In this document: positions 24,954 through 35,075 of the stretch, piece after piece | How the letters are laid out: each line of letters opens with the position of its first letter | Numbering within the stretch: position 1 is the first letter of the stretch | Source of the DNA: Ailurus styani | Taxonomy: Eukaryota; Chordata; Mammalia; Carnivora; Ailuridae | Reading direction: 5' to 3' | DNA: 64,000 nucleotides | Assembly: GCA_002007465.1 (NCBI GenBank) | Contig: LNAC01000854.1 | Location: 490,352 to 554,351 of the forward strand | The notes under the pieces: model-generated | The model's input: the letters and a program-made list of their open reading frames with translations, nothing else | What the model was told of the DNA's origin: nothing | The model's database searches: none | Program-made: the position numbers and the translations under genes

Positions 24954-25746
24954 ACCAGGAATGAGAGAGCCCCGCCCAGCAATGTAGAGTGGAACGTGGA
25001 AGCAGCCCGTGTCCAGAACGACTGTGTGAAGTGAAGCCACTGGTGCTGTACTAAGTCAGAGTGAGGAATTACTTTTATAGCCAAAATCAACCTTAAGATT
25101 TCTTTTCATCATCAGTGACATTTAAAAATGAATTAAGAGGTTTGCTACCTAACTCATCAACTGTTGAATGATTTTCATCTTACAAAAAGGTGAATTTAGA
25201 ATAAAACCCAGCATTTTGCTGCATCTTATTAATGCTTCCCCACCCCCCCACAGATCCACCCAGGGATACTTGTGTTCAGTCTTTCCGAGGTTCCCTCAAA
25301 CCCCATGCAAGATGTCCTGACGAGCCTCACAGCCACAGATGGCTTAGAAACTCCCATCATCCCTCACATCTCAGAAAAGTGAGCTGTAGTTTGTACAAAT
25401 ATCAGTATTTTTCAATAATTCAAAATGTCTAGATTCAGCAGAGACTTGATACACTGGCACTCGATGACTAGTGACCAACGTATTGCTTGTAAAATATAAG
25501 TCAGATAGGTTACCCCTTGGCTTAAAACCCTCCAATTCAACTCTGTCCCAACACATAAAAAGATGAACTGGAAAAGCAACAGCTCTTCTTAGATCCTTAA
25601 GAGAAAGTGAGGTCACAGGGCAAACTCCTGCCCTCAAATTGAGACCAACAGGTGAACACAGAGAATCAAATCTTCCCCAGACCGGAAACCCCTGAAACCA
25701 AAACCTCCATGGGAAGCAGTGCGGGATAAGAAAACCTGAACTATAG

Positions 25747-25972
25747 GGGCCCCTGGATGGCTCAGTCAGTTAAGCGACTGCCTTCAGCTCAGGTCATGAT
25801 TCCAGGGTCCTGGGATCGAGTCCCGCATTGGGCTCCCCGCTCAGCGGGAATCCTGTTTGTCTCCCTGCCTCTCCCCCTGCTCATACTCTCTCTCTCTCAA
25901 ATAAATAAACAAAATCTTAAAGAAAGAAAAGAAAGAAAAGAAAGAAAAGAAAGAAAAGAAAGAAAGAAAGAA

Positions 25973-26039
<67 letters not shown>
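25747..26039 (+). mobile_element. CAN SINE with tail expanded to GAAA repeat
   Basis: Forward SINE, 'gggcccctggatggctcagtcagttaagcgactgcc', ending 'aataaataaacaaaatctt' at about 25918. It continues as a GAAA/GAAAA tract to 26039. The 16-bp target duplication aaaacctgaactatag at 25731-25746 and 26040-26055 encloses both SINE and tract, so the microsatellite grew from the A tail after insertion. Confidence 0.97.
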
Positions 26040-26040
<1 letters not shown>

Positions 26041-26043
26041 AAA
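25919..26043 (+). repeat. (GAAA)n microsatellite
   Basis: About 120 bases of AAAG units, mixed with AAAAG in the first third. It is almost pure purine on the plus strand. The long frames across it on both strands are low-complexity artefacts. Confidence 0.97.
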
Positions 26044-26539
26044 CCTGAACTATAGTAGATGAATTGCTGGAGGCTCAGTGTGGACAAGCCTGAGGGATAA
26101 AAACTCCAGGGTGACGCAGGCACGGACAGTCCCCACATCTTTGTGAGTTTTACTTTGAGGAGCTTGACTAGATTCCCACAGTAAGTATCAGAGCAAAGTA
26201 CCCTGTGCTTCTGGCTGGGGGAAGGGAAAAGGAGCCATTCTGAAATACAGCAGAGCACTCGGTTTCTTTTCAATAAGCCCTGCCCTCGGGAGGAACCATT
26301 TAATGAGGGCCTAGCCTGCTGGGATCTTATCAGAGCCCAGGCGCCCTGGAGAGAAGGGAAATACCAGCTCCACCTCCCCTGCCCCAGCCATCCCCGCCCC
26401 CCCACCAAGGTGGAGAGAGGGAAACATCCAAGAGGCTTGTGTGGAGCCCACGGTCCAGAGGCACAGGCTCCCTACAGAGCGTCAGACTTTATCACAGGAC
26501 TGTCCCCACCACCTTGCAGGCCCATGAACAGCAACTCTC

Positions 26540-27305
26540 TCTGCCCCGCACGTCATGGCCAGCTATCAAGAAAAAAATGACAAGGTACATTAAAAGGCAA
26601 AAACAGTGTGAAGAGACAGAGCAAGGATCAGAACCAGGCTCAGATATGGTAGGGGTGTAGAAATTTAAAACATTTGACTAATAGCCTAGGAATTCTAATG
26701 ACTAAGACAAAAGCATGCAAGAACAGATGGGCAATGGAACAGAGAGATGAAAATTCTAAGAAAGAACCAAAAAGAAGTACTGGAAATTGAAACACAGTAG
26801 CAGCAATGATGAATACCTTTGACGGACTACCTGCTAGACCGGACATGGCTGAGGAAAGTCTCTCTGAGCTTGAGGATCTATTAACAGAATCCACCAATAC
26901 TATAAAGCAAAACAAACAGTGACAGAAACAGAGTGGAATATCTGAGAACTGCGGGACGAGTAGGAAAGGCGTAGCAAATGTAACGGGAATCCCAAGAGAA
27001 GGAGGAGTGAAAGGAACAGAAGTAGTATTTAAAACAGTAACCACCGGGAATTTCCCCACATTAAGGTCAGATACTGAGAACCACAGACCCAGGAAGCTGA
27101 GAATACTAAGCAGGATAAATGGCAAACACAACAAACAGGCATATCATTTTCAAACTACGGAAAATCAGAGATAAAGAGAAGTCCTATAAGAAGGCAGAGG
27201 AGCAAGCAGTTCCTCCCACTTTACCCACAATGGAAGACCAAAGTCCCAGAATTCCTACAGGGCCATACAGGGGTCAGAGGAGTAGACAACAATCTACCAA
27301 CTTCT
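26540..27305 (+). mobile_element. L1 5' UTR / ORF1-proximal region
   Basis: The order of phrases matches the carnivore L1M 5' region: 'gaagagacagagcaaggatcagaacc', 'gatgggcaatggaacagagagatg', 'cggacatggctgaggaaag', 'gagcttgaggatctattaac', 'gaacagaagtagtatttaaaac', 'aggaagctgagaatactaagcaggataaat' and 'aacaggcatatcattttcaaac'. It ends abruptly before ORF1 proper. The 164-residue minus frame across it is an antisense shadow. Confidence 0.8.
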
Positions 27306-28372
27306 AGACAGAAATAGAAACTACGTATTTCTCTATGATTCTTGCCAAACTGCTTCTGCCCACTGAAAAGAAGCAAAGTGTTTAGGACACAAGTACAGTT
27401 TCATGCATTCCTTCCTTATGGTTTTATTGCTGTTCTGCCTTTTTTTTTTTTTTTGGTGACCCTTGGTTTGAGCACGTGGAGTCCACTTTCTACTTGTTTA
27501 TTAGTGACGATTTGAATTATCACTCAAATCCAAGTACTATTTTAATAAAGAGGTACTGGTCAATATTTCAAAAAAACACCACTGACAACAAAAGAAAAGA
27601 CTTAAATACTAAGTCTACTTGGCTCTGTTTCTGTCCCTGAGTCTGTATCTGAAATACTATGCAGTTAATACCTTAAAAGTGTAAAGTGCTTTCTGTATAT
27701 TATCTTTTTTGAACTTTGCAACACTCCTGCATTGTTAAAATTATTTGCTTTTTTCTTACATCTCTGGGTCTGATTTTTCACTGGGGTTTTAACTTCTTTC
27801 TCTATTTTGTCATTTTATTTTAGATGACTTATTGCAAGTTCTGCCAAACTCTTGGTGGAACAAAGTTGACAGATGAAAGAAAGAAAAAAAGAAAAATAAT
27901 AAGACTGTCACATCAGAAAATCTGGAAATAAAGGGTTCTTCAAGGTCATATAAACTGCACCAGGCAGCTGTGACTAGAGCCCTGTTTCTGCTCTGATTTC
28001 CTTCCTTCTGCCCAAGATGATGGGCTCCCGGATACTGGGAACCAGCAGAGAAAACGGTACTGAATATGCAGTAGGTCCTCAGTAAGCCTCATTTCATAAA
28101 TTGGTTTCTTGGCAATCCACACTCTAATTTTTCATCAGTTCATGTTCATATTCTTGACAACCTCACTTTGGCTAGCACCTCTGGAGCCAGGCCAGACAGA
28201 CAGGATCCGTTCTCTGGGTTTAGAAAGGAAAAAGAAAGAAAATCTTGAATATGTTTATGAAACTTCTGATGTACTATTTGCATGCCAGTAGCCTTATTTA
28301 ATTCCTACTCATGCTTCTGTGTTTTCTACCCTGATATATATATGTTGCTCATGTTTTTCCTTCAGGAAGTCA

Positions 28373-28375
<3 letters not shown>
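27306..28375. other. unique stretch with weak exon-like text
   Basis: A T-rich acceptor-like site at about 27800-27823 ('cattttattttag') is followed by a 24-codon frame MTYCKFCQTLGGTKL... to a stop and an 'aataaa' near 27928. It is weak and unsupported. The remainder is unique. Confidence 0.25.

Positions 28376-28408
<33 letters not shown>
28376..28408 (+). repeat. (CA)n microsatellite
   Basis: About 16 perfect CA units, a likely polymorphic marker. Confidence 0.97.
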
Positions 28409-28411
<3 letters not shown>

Positions 28412-28801
28412 GGGAGAGATGCCACGAATTACCGTTTTATCCGAACAGCATTAGATGATCTATTAAATTTGTTCTAAAATTTAGGAGATGCTGTCCTAAA
28501 ACCAGTAAATATTGTATATATGTATTTATTATTATTTAACGTAGGCCAGTGATTCTTAAACCAAGAAGCCAGGCTGCCTAGCTTTCCAGAGCTGGGTACT
28601 TTTAATTGAGAAATCAGCAATGCAGTACTGGCTAGATTTCCTAAGTTCCCATGCTGACACCTAGATTCCTTCTCTGGCCCTCTTACTCAAATTTACAATG
28701 ATCTGGCACACAAAGTCATGACCCTGGAGACAGACAAGGAAAGTGCCCCACTCTCCCCAGGACGCGCCGCAGCCGCTGCCCTGCAAGTCCCTGCCCCTCC
28801 C

Positions 28802-29032
28802 NNNNNNNNNNNNNNNNNNNNNNNNNNNNNNNNNNNNNNNNNNNNNNNNNNNNNNNNNNNNNNNNNNNNNNNNNNNNNNNNNNNNNNNNNNNNNNNNNNN
28901 NNNNNNNNNNNNNNNNNNNNNNNNNNNNNNNNNNNNNNNNNNNNNNNNNNNNNNNNNNNNNNNNNNNNNNNNNNNNNNNNNNNNNNNNNNNNNNNNNNNN
29001 NNNNNNNNNNNNNNNNNNNNNNNNNNNNNNNN
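28802..29032. other. assembly gap, 231 N
   Basis: Undetermined bases. The left flank is 'gacgcgccgcagccgctgcc' then a C-rich run; the right flank is a C-rich 'cccgcccccagccccccaccgcc' type run. The gap therefore sits inside a GC-rich tract, a common cause of sequencing failure. All frames reported across it are meaningless. Confidence 1.
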
Positions 29033-29099
29033 TCCCGCCCCCAGCCCCCCACCGCCACTGCCAAGAAAACAAACTAGAGCCTGGATTTTAGACTGATCA

Positions 29100-29310
29100 T
29101 CATTCTCTGGTTATAGGCGATATTTCTGGGAGGCCAGAGGCTGCTTCCAAGGGTGCAGAATGAAACACCCATAAAGCCATCATCAATCATTCATCAGTTA
29201 CAATTACCATTTGCATCCATTTATCTAATCAGAGCCTGCAGCGACTACCACCCGTGAGCAGTTCAAAGTCAGTTAACACAGAAACATTCGGGGTGATTAA
29301 CCCTCTCAGA
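29100..29310. promoter_or_regulatory. candidate conserved noncoding element next to GC-rich gap
   Basis: This repeat-free block has an exact octamer motif ATTTGCAT at 29209-29216, 'catcaatcattcatcag' and 'ggtgattaaccctc', typical of POU and homeodomain sites. The regulatory role is inferred from motif content and position only. Confidence 0.22.
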
Positions 29311-30539
29311 TATATATATACCCGCCCCTGTTCATGTTTCGTTGACATGAACAATGTATGCTCTCTCCCCCACATCACATGTTTAAGGAGGAGGGAGAAA
29401 TTATTGTACGGGAGTGGGAAGATGGGGCTAACCACATGCCGCATTTCTTCCGACCAGTGAAGAAACATCCTGCGGGCAGCTAATAACTGGACTGTGGTTT
29501 TAAGCATATTCTTTTTTTATTTCTAGAACCACATGAAGTGCATAAAGATGCGAAGCTGTATATATGTCCATTCAGGTTCCCAGCTTTCTCCCCACCACTG
29601 TGCACAGCTCTCCCCATCACGCCCCCCACCAAAGTTTGATCTGTGTGGCTCTACATCAGGTTCTTTTCAACCATGACATCCATAAACAATACTACAAGCA
29701 CTAAGGATGGTTACTGAAGACATTTCTTTTTCCTCTATTTTAGAAATGTCTCCACGCCTCTCCTGTCACACTCATGTGTATGTGTGTGGAGCGGGGGCTC
29801 AGAATCATACCTCACTGGTCAGACATACACCGAACTGGTTTCTGTTCACTTCTTGCTACATCATTAATGTGGCTCTATACTTTGTACCGTACATAGCATA
29901 GTTTAAGGACCTTAAATTCTCAAACCTCTGTCCTATAAAACACAGTTTCTTTTAGTTTGAAAGAAATATTTAAATACTGTAACACCCAGGTGATAGCAAA
30001 GTGACATTACTGAAGGATAAAATCCTAGCTCACCTACTTCTGGCCTCGCTACTGGATCGTGTTAATGCAGCTATAAAAATGTGGTGGGGAATGACACTGC
30101 ACTGAGTTTTCGCAATTTTACAATTTTAACTAAACCCACTAGACTGAGGGATGAGGTATGTGTGGGAGGCGGAGGCACAAAATGTATTAACTGTCAAGCT
30201 AACCCAAATGGATCTAACTGAATTTCTCTTGTTCTTCAGCTAAAAGGATTAGTTGCTGTTTGCATCTAGGTTGAAAACGTGCTCAACGAATGTGAAAACT
30301 TGGTCAGGCCTGAAAAGTACTATTTTCAGGTCAGTATTGCCTCCTCTTCCCTGTCCCATGCTCAAGTCTCTTCCTACCTACAAAGGCTGAAACCTCTGTG
30401 CTCCTCAGTTCTCTTCTACATGAGGCAGCCCAAGAGTTGCCTTCGCTGGGTGCTAGGACAGGCCTATCATTAGGCTGAATAATAGGGTAATTAGGTGTCA
30501 GTAGAAGGAGAAAAGGTGCGTTGCTCAGTTGCCACCATG
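29311..30539. other. unique, gene-free stretch
   Basis: No confident repeat or exon was recognised. Confidence 0.4.
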
Positions 30540-30780
30540 CTCATTCCTGCTTCCACATATATTTTTATATTCTTCCTCCTGCCTGGAAAGTTCATATTCT
30601 CCTTTCTTATCTCCTTCCTCTTCCCCCCCCTTTTTTTAACCTATTCCTCTTACCGAAATTTTAAGGCCCCGCTCAACTCAAACCTGAATTGTGAGGCCCT
30701 TCCAGAGCATGACAGTGATTTATCCTACATGTACTTCTTAATGCATATTTTCTGGAACACATAACAGAATTCCCTACATC
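30540..30780 (+). mobile_element. L2 3' region (tentative)
   Basis: 'Tattcttcctcctgcctggaaag', 'gccccgctcaactcaaacctg' and 'gaggcccttccagagcatgac' parallel the L2 3' motif series (small-company phrase, then Ser/Cys-rich 'ctcaaatgtcacc' type text). Strongly diverged. Confidence 0.4.
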
Positions 30781-30887
30781 CTGCATTCCTCATATACATA
30801 CAAGATCAGGTCTCTTCTGAGTGACTACAGTGTTCTTGAGATCAGTCTCACAGCAGCAGTGTGCTATAGAAATGAATGACATTTAAA

Positions 30888-31114
30888 GATGCAGCTTGTG
30901 TTTATTTTTTTTATTTTTTTTTTAAAGATTTTATTTATTTATTTCACAGAGGGAGAGAGATCACAAGGAGGCAGAGAGGTAGACAGACAGAGAGAGGGGG
31001 AAGCAGGCTCCCTGCTGAGCAGGGAGCCCCTTGCGGGCCTCGATCCCAGGACCCTGAGATCATGACCTGAGCCGAAAGCAGAGGCTTTAACCCACTGAGC
31101 CACCCAGGCGCCCA
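30888..31114 (-). mobile_element. CAN SINE, young mustelid type, with extra 3' sequence
   Basis: Reverse SINE, 'aacccactgagccacccaggcgccc' head. An 18-bp perfect target duplication, aaatgaatgacatttaaa, is at 30870-30887 and 31115-31132. Between the low-coordinate duplication and the T tract (the SINE tail) lies about 13 bases of non-SINE text, gatgcagcttgtg. That is unusual and could be 3' flank carried from the source locus. Confidence 0.96.
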
Positions 31115-31308
31115 AAATGAATGACATTTAAATTGAAGTTTCTCAGAACTTGAATTTTTTAAAATTACATATTTGGGAGGGAAAGAATCTCTTATGTCTT
31201 AAATGCTTAGAAATTGGATATTCTTAGATTTATGAGAAAAAAAATGAAACAGAACAGTGAAGCAAATTAAGATAGAGCTCTGATGTGTATGTATAAGATC
31301 CAACTTGA

Positions 31309-31515
31309 GGGTGCCTGGGTGGCTCAGTCGGTTAAGCCGCTGCTTTCGGCTCAGGTCATGATCCCAGGCTCCTGGGATCGAGTCCCACATAGGGCTTCCT
31401 GCTCAGCGGGGAGCCTGCTTCTCCCTTGCCCTCTGCCTGTCACTCTGCCTACTTGTGCTCTCTCTCTCTCTCTCTGTCAAATAAATAAATAAAATTTTAA
31501 AAAATCTTAAAAAAA
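31309..31515 (+). mobile_element. CAN SINE, young
   Basis: Forward SINE, 'gggtgcctgggtggctcagtcggttaagccgctgc', CT repeat and AATAAATAAATAAAA tail. A 14-bp target duplication, aagatccaacttga, is at 31295-31308 and 31516-31529. It faces the SINE at 30888-31114 in the opposite orientation. Confidence 0.97.
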
Positions 31516-31725
31516 AAGATCCAACTTGAATGAATTTTACTGTTGTATATATTAAAAATTATTTTCTTAAAAATGTTTTCAAAGTTTAAAATGCTTTCAT
31601 ACTAAAATCCATTTAAACATATTTTGAGTAATAAAAATGGATTAATATCTTCATCAGCAGTTAAGCAAGATTATCTAAAAGAGTAATGAGAATTACAGTA
31701 TGTCAAACCTATAAGTATATTTAAA

Positions 31726-31756
31726 AATATATATGTATGTGTGTGTGTATATATAT

Positions 31757-31810
<54 letters not shown>
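31726..31810 (+). repeat. (TA)n / TG microsatellite
   Basis: A compound AT-rich tract, atatgtatgtgtgtgtg then about 30 TA units with a few C interruptions. It is self-complementary and length-unstable. Confidence 0.95.
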
Positions 31811-31812
<2 letters not shown>

Positions 31813-32519
31813 ACATTCCCTAGAGGTAACATACAAAATGAAGTATGCAGAAAAACTCGAAAAAATACCCTCTGTTCACATATTTTGAGATGTGACATTA
31901 GAGCGACTTATTCATGAGAATTTCCTAATACATTGGTAAGCATGCTGCAGGATATTTTGGAAAAGTAATGAAGGCTTAGTAATGCAAAATTTTTTTCCAG
32001 TTTTCTTTTCCAAGAAGTAAATGAGGTGAGACTTTCTTTTCAGTTCGAAACTAGCTCTTCCTATCTGTAATCTCATTTATCACTTCATCCTACACATGTG
32101 TACAGTTGCTTATTCTTTTTGGAATCTGCTCCAGCTCCTCTACTAGAGCCCAAGTCCTCTGGAGACAGATCCAGGATTTCCCATCTGTTTGCAAGGCCTA
32201 CCAACAGAGTGCCCTGTGTAAAGTCTGTGCAGATAAGAAGGAATGGGAGTCTGCCACACAGACATGGGGGAAAGGGGGAAAGGAAGGAGGAGGAGGGTGA
32301 ATGATGACCTGGTTAGCACGAACTGTCTGTTCAGACCGTGCTCCAAGGCTAGCTGGGCACACCACCAACATTATCTCATTCATCGGCATGGCTGGTCTTT
32401 ACCCCAAATCTCTACCCAACATTTACTGAAAGTTTCTTGGCTACCAGGTACCTTTCTTCGAAAATCTTCAGGGAAACTCACAGGCAGATAAGGCCATTAA
32501 ATAGAAATAATGGCCCAGT

Positions 32520-33005
32520 GAATTGTGGATTGTAGTGGTATGGGTAAGGAGTGCAAGGAAGACTTTGTGTTTTGAATGAGGAACTGGTTTAAATGGGGAG
32601 GACAGATGGAAGTACAGGAAGATAGGGAGGTGGGAACAGGATGGGAGGTGCACAGGAACTGATGGTAGCTTGATGGTGCTAAAACAAAAAGTTCAAGGCA
32701 CAAAATAGTGAGGAATGGGTATTAAGACAATGGGGGCCATGCCATACAGGATCCTGGTGAGCTGGCTAATGAGCCCGGACATCACCTCACGTGCATGTAC
32801 ACCAGACATTTCAGGAAAGCGATAGGATAGTTTGGATAGTTTGCTCTGGCAGTTTTGTAAGGGACGTATTTGAAGGGATAGAACTGAAGGCTGGGAGACA
32901 ACAAGTAGATGGAATGAGAGATGAACTCGGTTCAGACAAGAGTATTAGAATTGAAGATGAGGGGAAGAGTCAAGAAATATTTGGGAGGTATAATCCCTGT
33001 GAGTA
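32520..33005 (-). mobile_element. L2 fragment, reverse
   Basis: In reverse orientation the text follows L2: 'gggggccatgccatacagg' (the 'gggccttgtaggccatgg' motif), 'gatagtttgctctggcag' and 'gaaggctgggagacaaca'. It abuts another L2 piece of opposite orientation at 33030. Confidence 0.55.
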
Positions 33006-33029
33006 GTCTTTTTCAAATGTAAATCATTT

Positions 33030-33570
33030 CTCAGTATGGCTCCCTGGTTAAACCCTTTAGAGTGGTTCCTACTGCTCTCAATGAGAGAATTCATTCTCAA
33101 GTGAGAGAATGCACACACCTCCCATAGCGGACAAGCCTTCATTGGTGCTTCCCTCTTGATCTCAGGGCCATGTTCCATTCAACCGCTCTCCCCAGTCCCA
33201 GACCACTCTTCTGGTCTTCCAACGCACCAAGCTCTCCCTCTTCCCACTATGCATCTGCTTCCCCTCTGTCCAGAATTCTCTTCCCCCAGCTATCTACATG
33301 CCACTTCTTTCTCATTCTTTGTATCTCACCTCTTCAAAAGCACCTTCCATGGAAACCCTACCTAATGTGACCTTCCTCAATTACTCTATTTTTAATTTAC
33401 TCATTTCCTCCATGCCACTTATCACAGTGTCTACTTATCTTGATTATTTATCATACTTGTATTTTACCCGTTCATTAGATTATAATCCCCTTCCCAAATG
33501 TGTCATGGGAGCCCTTGAATTTTTAGATTTGATTTATCCTTGACAGTACCAGCACAATGGTGCTTGATAC
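33030..33570 (+). mobile_element. L2 3' region
   Basis: 'Taaaccctttagagtggttcctactgctctc', 'cttcccctctgtccagaattctcttcccc', 'caaaagcaccttccatgg', 'atgccacttatcacagtg' and 'ttagattataatccccttcc' track the L2 3' end in order. The frames at 33156-33543 are part of this repeat. Confidence 0.75.
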
Positions 33571-34540
33571 ATGGATACCCTCTCCCTGCAAAAGACTATG
33601 TAACTGAATATATATAAATAAATGATAAAGACATGACTGTATATAATACTTAGAAGATGAGTGAAAAGTAAGAAATCTAGTGACAGAGCCAGAATTTGCA
33701 CCTAAGACTACCCGGTTGCAAATTCCACTTTTAGCCACTATCCAAAGTACAACTGCTTTGTTTTAGAGGAAATGTCTAATTCACTCATTCATACTCTAAG
33801 GCAAGTGCTATAGAGCAATAACTCAGCATATGAACAATGTCCTCAAAACAAAACCAAATATAAAAATGAGTATAAACATGTTTAATTGGTCTAAGAGATA
33901 CTTACATGCTATGGAAGCATATGTCTATCTATAAATCTATTATTGAGGAAACAAAAAAACCTTTTTTATTCTTACATTGTTAATCTATAAATCTGGTCAC
34001 CTTAAAGATGTGACTTTTTGCATTTATTCCTCAAAAAATGGTTAAGAAAAGAAGAGAGCAGAGAAATAACCTTAATGCTAAGAAGTTAACTATTTTTATA
34101 ATATGCTAAAACATATAGTGTACAGCATTTTAGCATAAAAATTAACAAGTGGAATTTCTGAAATAAAATTAAAAATCAGTTTTATAAAAGCTTAGATTTG
34201 TATTTTGTTTCCTTCTTAAATTCATATAATATTTATATTCTACACTTTATGAAATATATGTAAAATTCTCTAACACTGAATACTTGTGATGTATTAGGGG
34301 AATCTTTTTAATATATATCTAGATCCTTCCATTCTTAATTTTTATAAAAGGCAGTACACTATGCCATAACCTAAATAATAATAGATCAATTCAGTTTTTC
34401 TGTAGTTTCCTCATGACAAAGAAATCGGTTTTATCCGAAACAACTTCTTATCTGGAAATAATTTAGGGAGGGCTAATATTAAAGAAGCAACTTTCATTTT
34501 GGATTCAATTCGATTTCCACCTCTTTTTCATGCCAGAAAC

Positions 34541-34655
34541 TCTGAAATTTTAGTGTGCTTTAGTATCATCTGAATTTTTTACAAAACTACAATTACCAAG
34601 CCCCAACCTATATGGTCTGAGGCCCAGATATGTACATTTTAAAAGTACCTCAGAA
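34541..34655 (-). mobile_element. MER5-type MITE, reverse
   Basis: 'Agtgtgctttagtatcatctg', 'ccaagccccaacctatatggtctgagg' and 'acattttaaaagtacctcag' follow MER5A in reverse order. Confidence 0.6.
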
Positions 34656-34744
34656 AATTACGGGGGGAAATGGGGGGTTTTATATGGTCTACATTTCTGG
34701 AACTCTACCAGAAACAAAACAAAAACAAAGAAAACTCTAAATTA

Positions 34745-34900
34745 TATAGTGCCCTACAGTTTACAATGCTTTTCCATTCATTATTTCATTTACTTTTCAG
34801 AGCAGAATGATGGGAAGAACAGGTACTGGCATCTTATTTTAAACGCAAGAACCTAAGACTCAAAGAGGGTAACTGACTTTCCACATTTGATCCTCTTATT
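34745..34900 (-). mobile_element. MIR fragment, reverse
   Basis: 'Acaatgcttttccattcattatttcatttac' and 'aacgcaagaacctaagactcaaagagggtaactgac' correspond in reverse to the MIR core and 3' side. Confidence 0.55.
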
Positions 34901-34914
34901 GGCAATATACAGTG

Positions 34915-35075
34915 ATACTGACTCATTCACTACAAATGTGTGAGTGAAAGCTTTTGTGCATGTATTATTCTAGGTTCTTAGAAAAAATCGGCAAAACAGA
35001 TTTAAAAAAATCTCTCATTAATGGATATGTTCTGGCAGGGAGAGATAAAAGCAGTAGACACAATAAATATATAAA
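34915..35075 (-). mobile_element. L2 3' end, reverse
   Basis: 'Gactcattcactacaaatgtgtgagtgaaag', 'ttattctaggttcttagaaa', 'gcaaaacagatt' and 'gggagagataaaagcagtag' match the reverse of the L2 3' end. Confidence 0.55.

Noticed and set aside
25917..26408. 163-residue Phe/Leu/Ser-rich minus frame
   Set aside because: Half of it is the complement of the GAAA microsatellite.
26640..27134. 164-residue hydrophobic frame on the minus strand
   Set aside because: It is the antisense shadow of an L1 5' region on the plus strand.
28693..29096. Long frames of over 115 codons on both strands
   Set aside because: They are made almost wholly of undetermined bases in the assembly gap.
33156..33543. Three overlapping plus-strand frames
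   Set aside because: They lie entirely within an L2 3' region.
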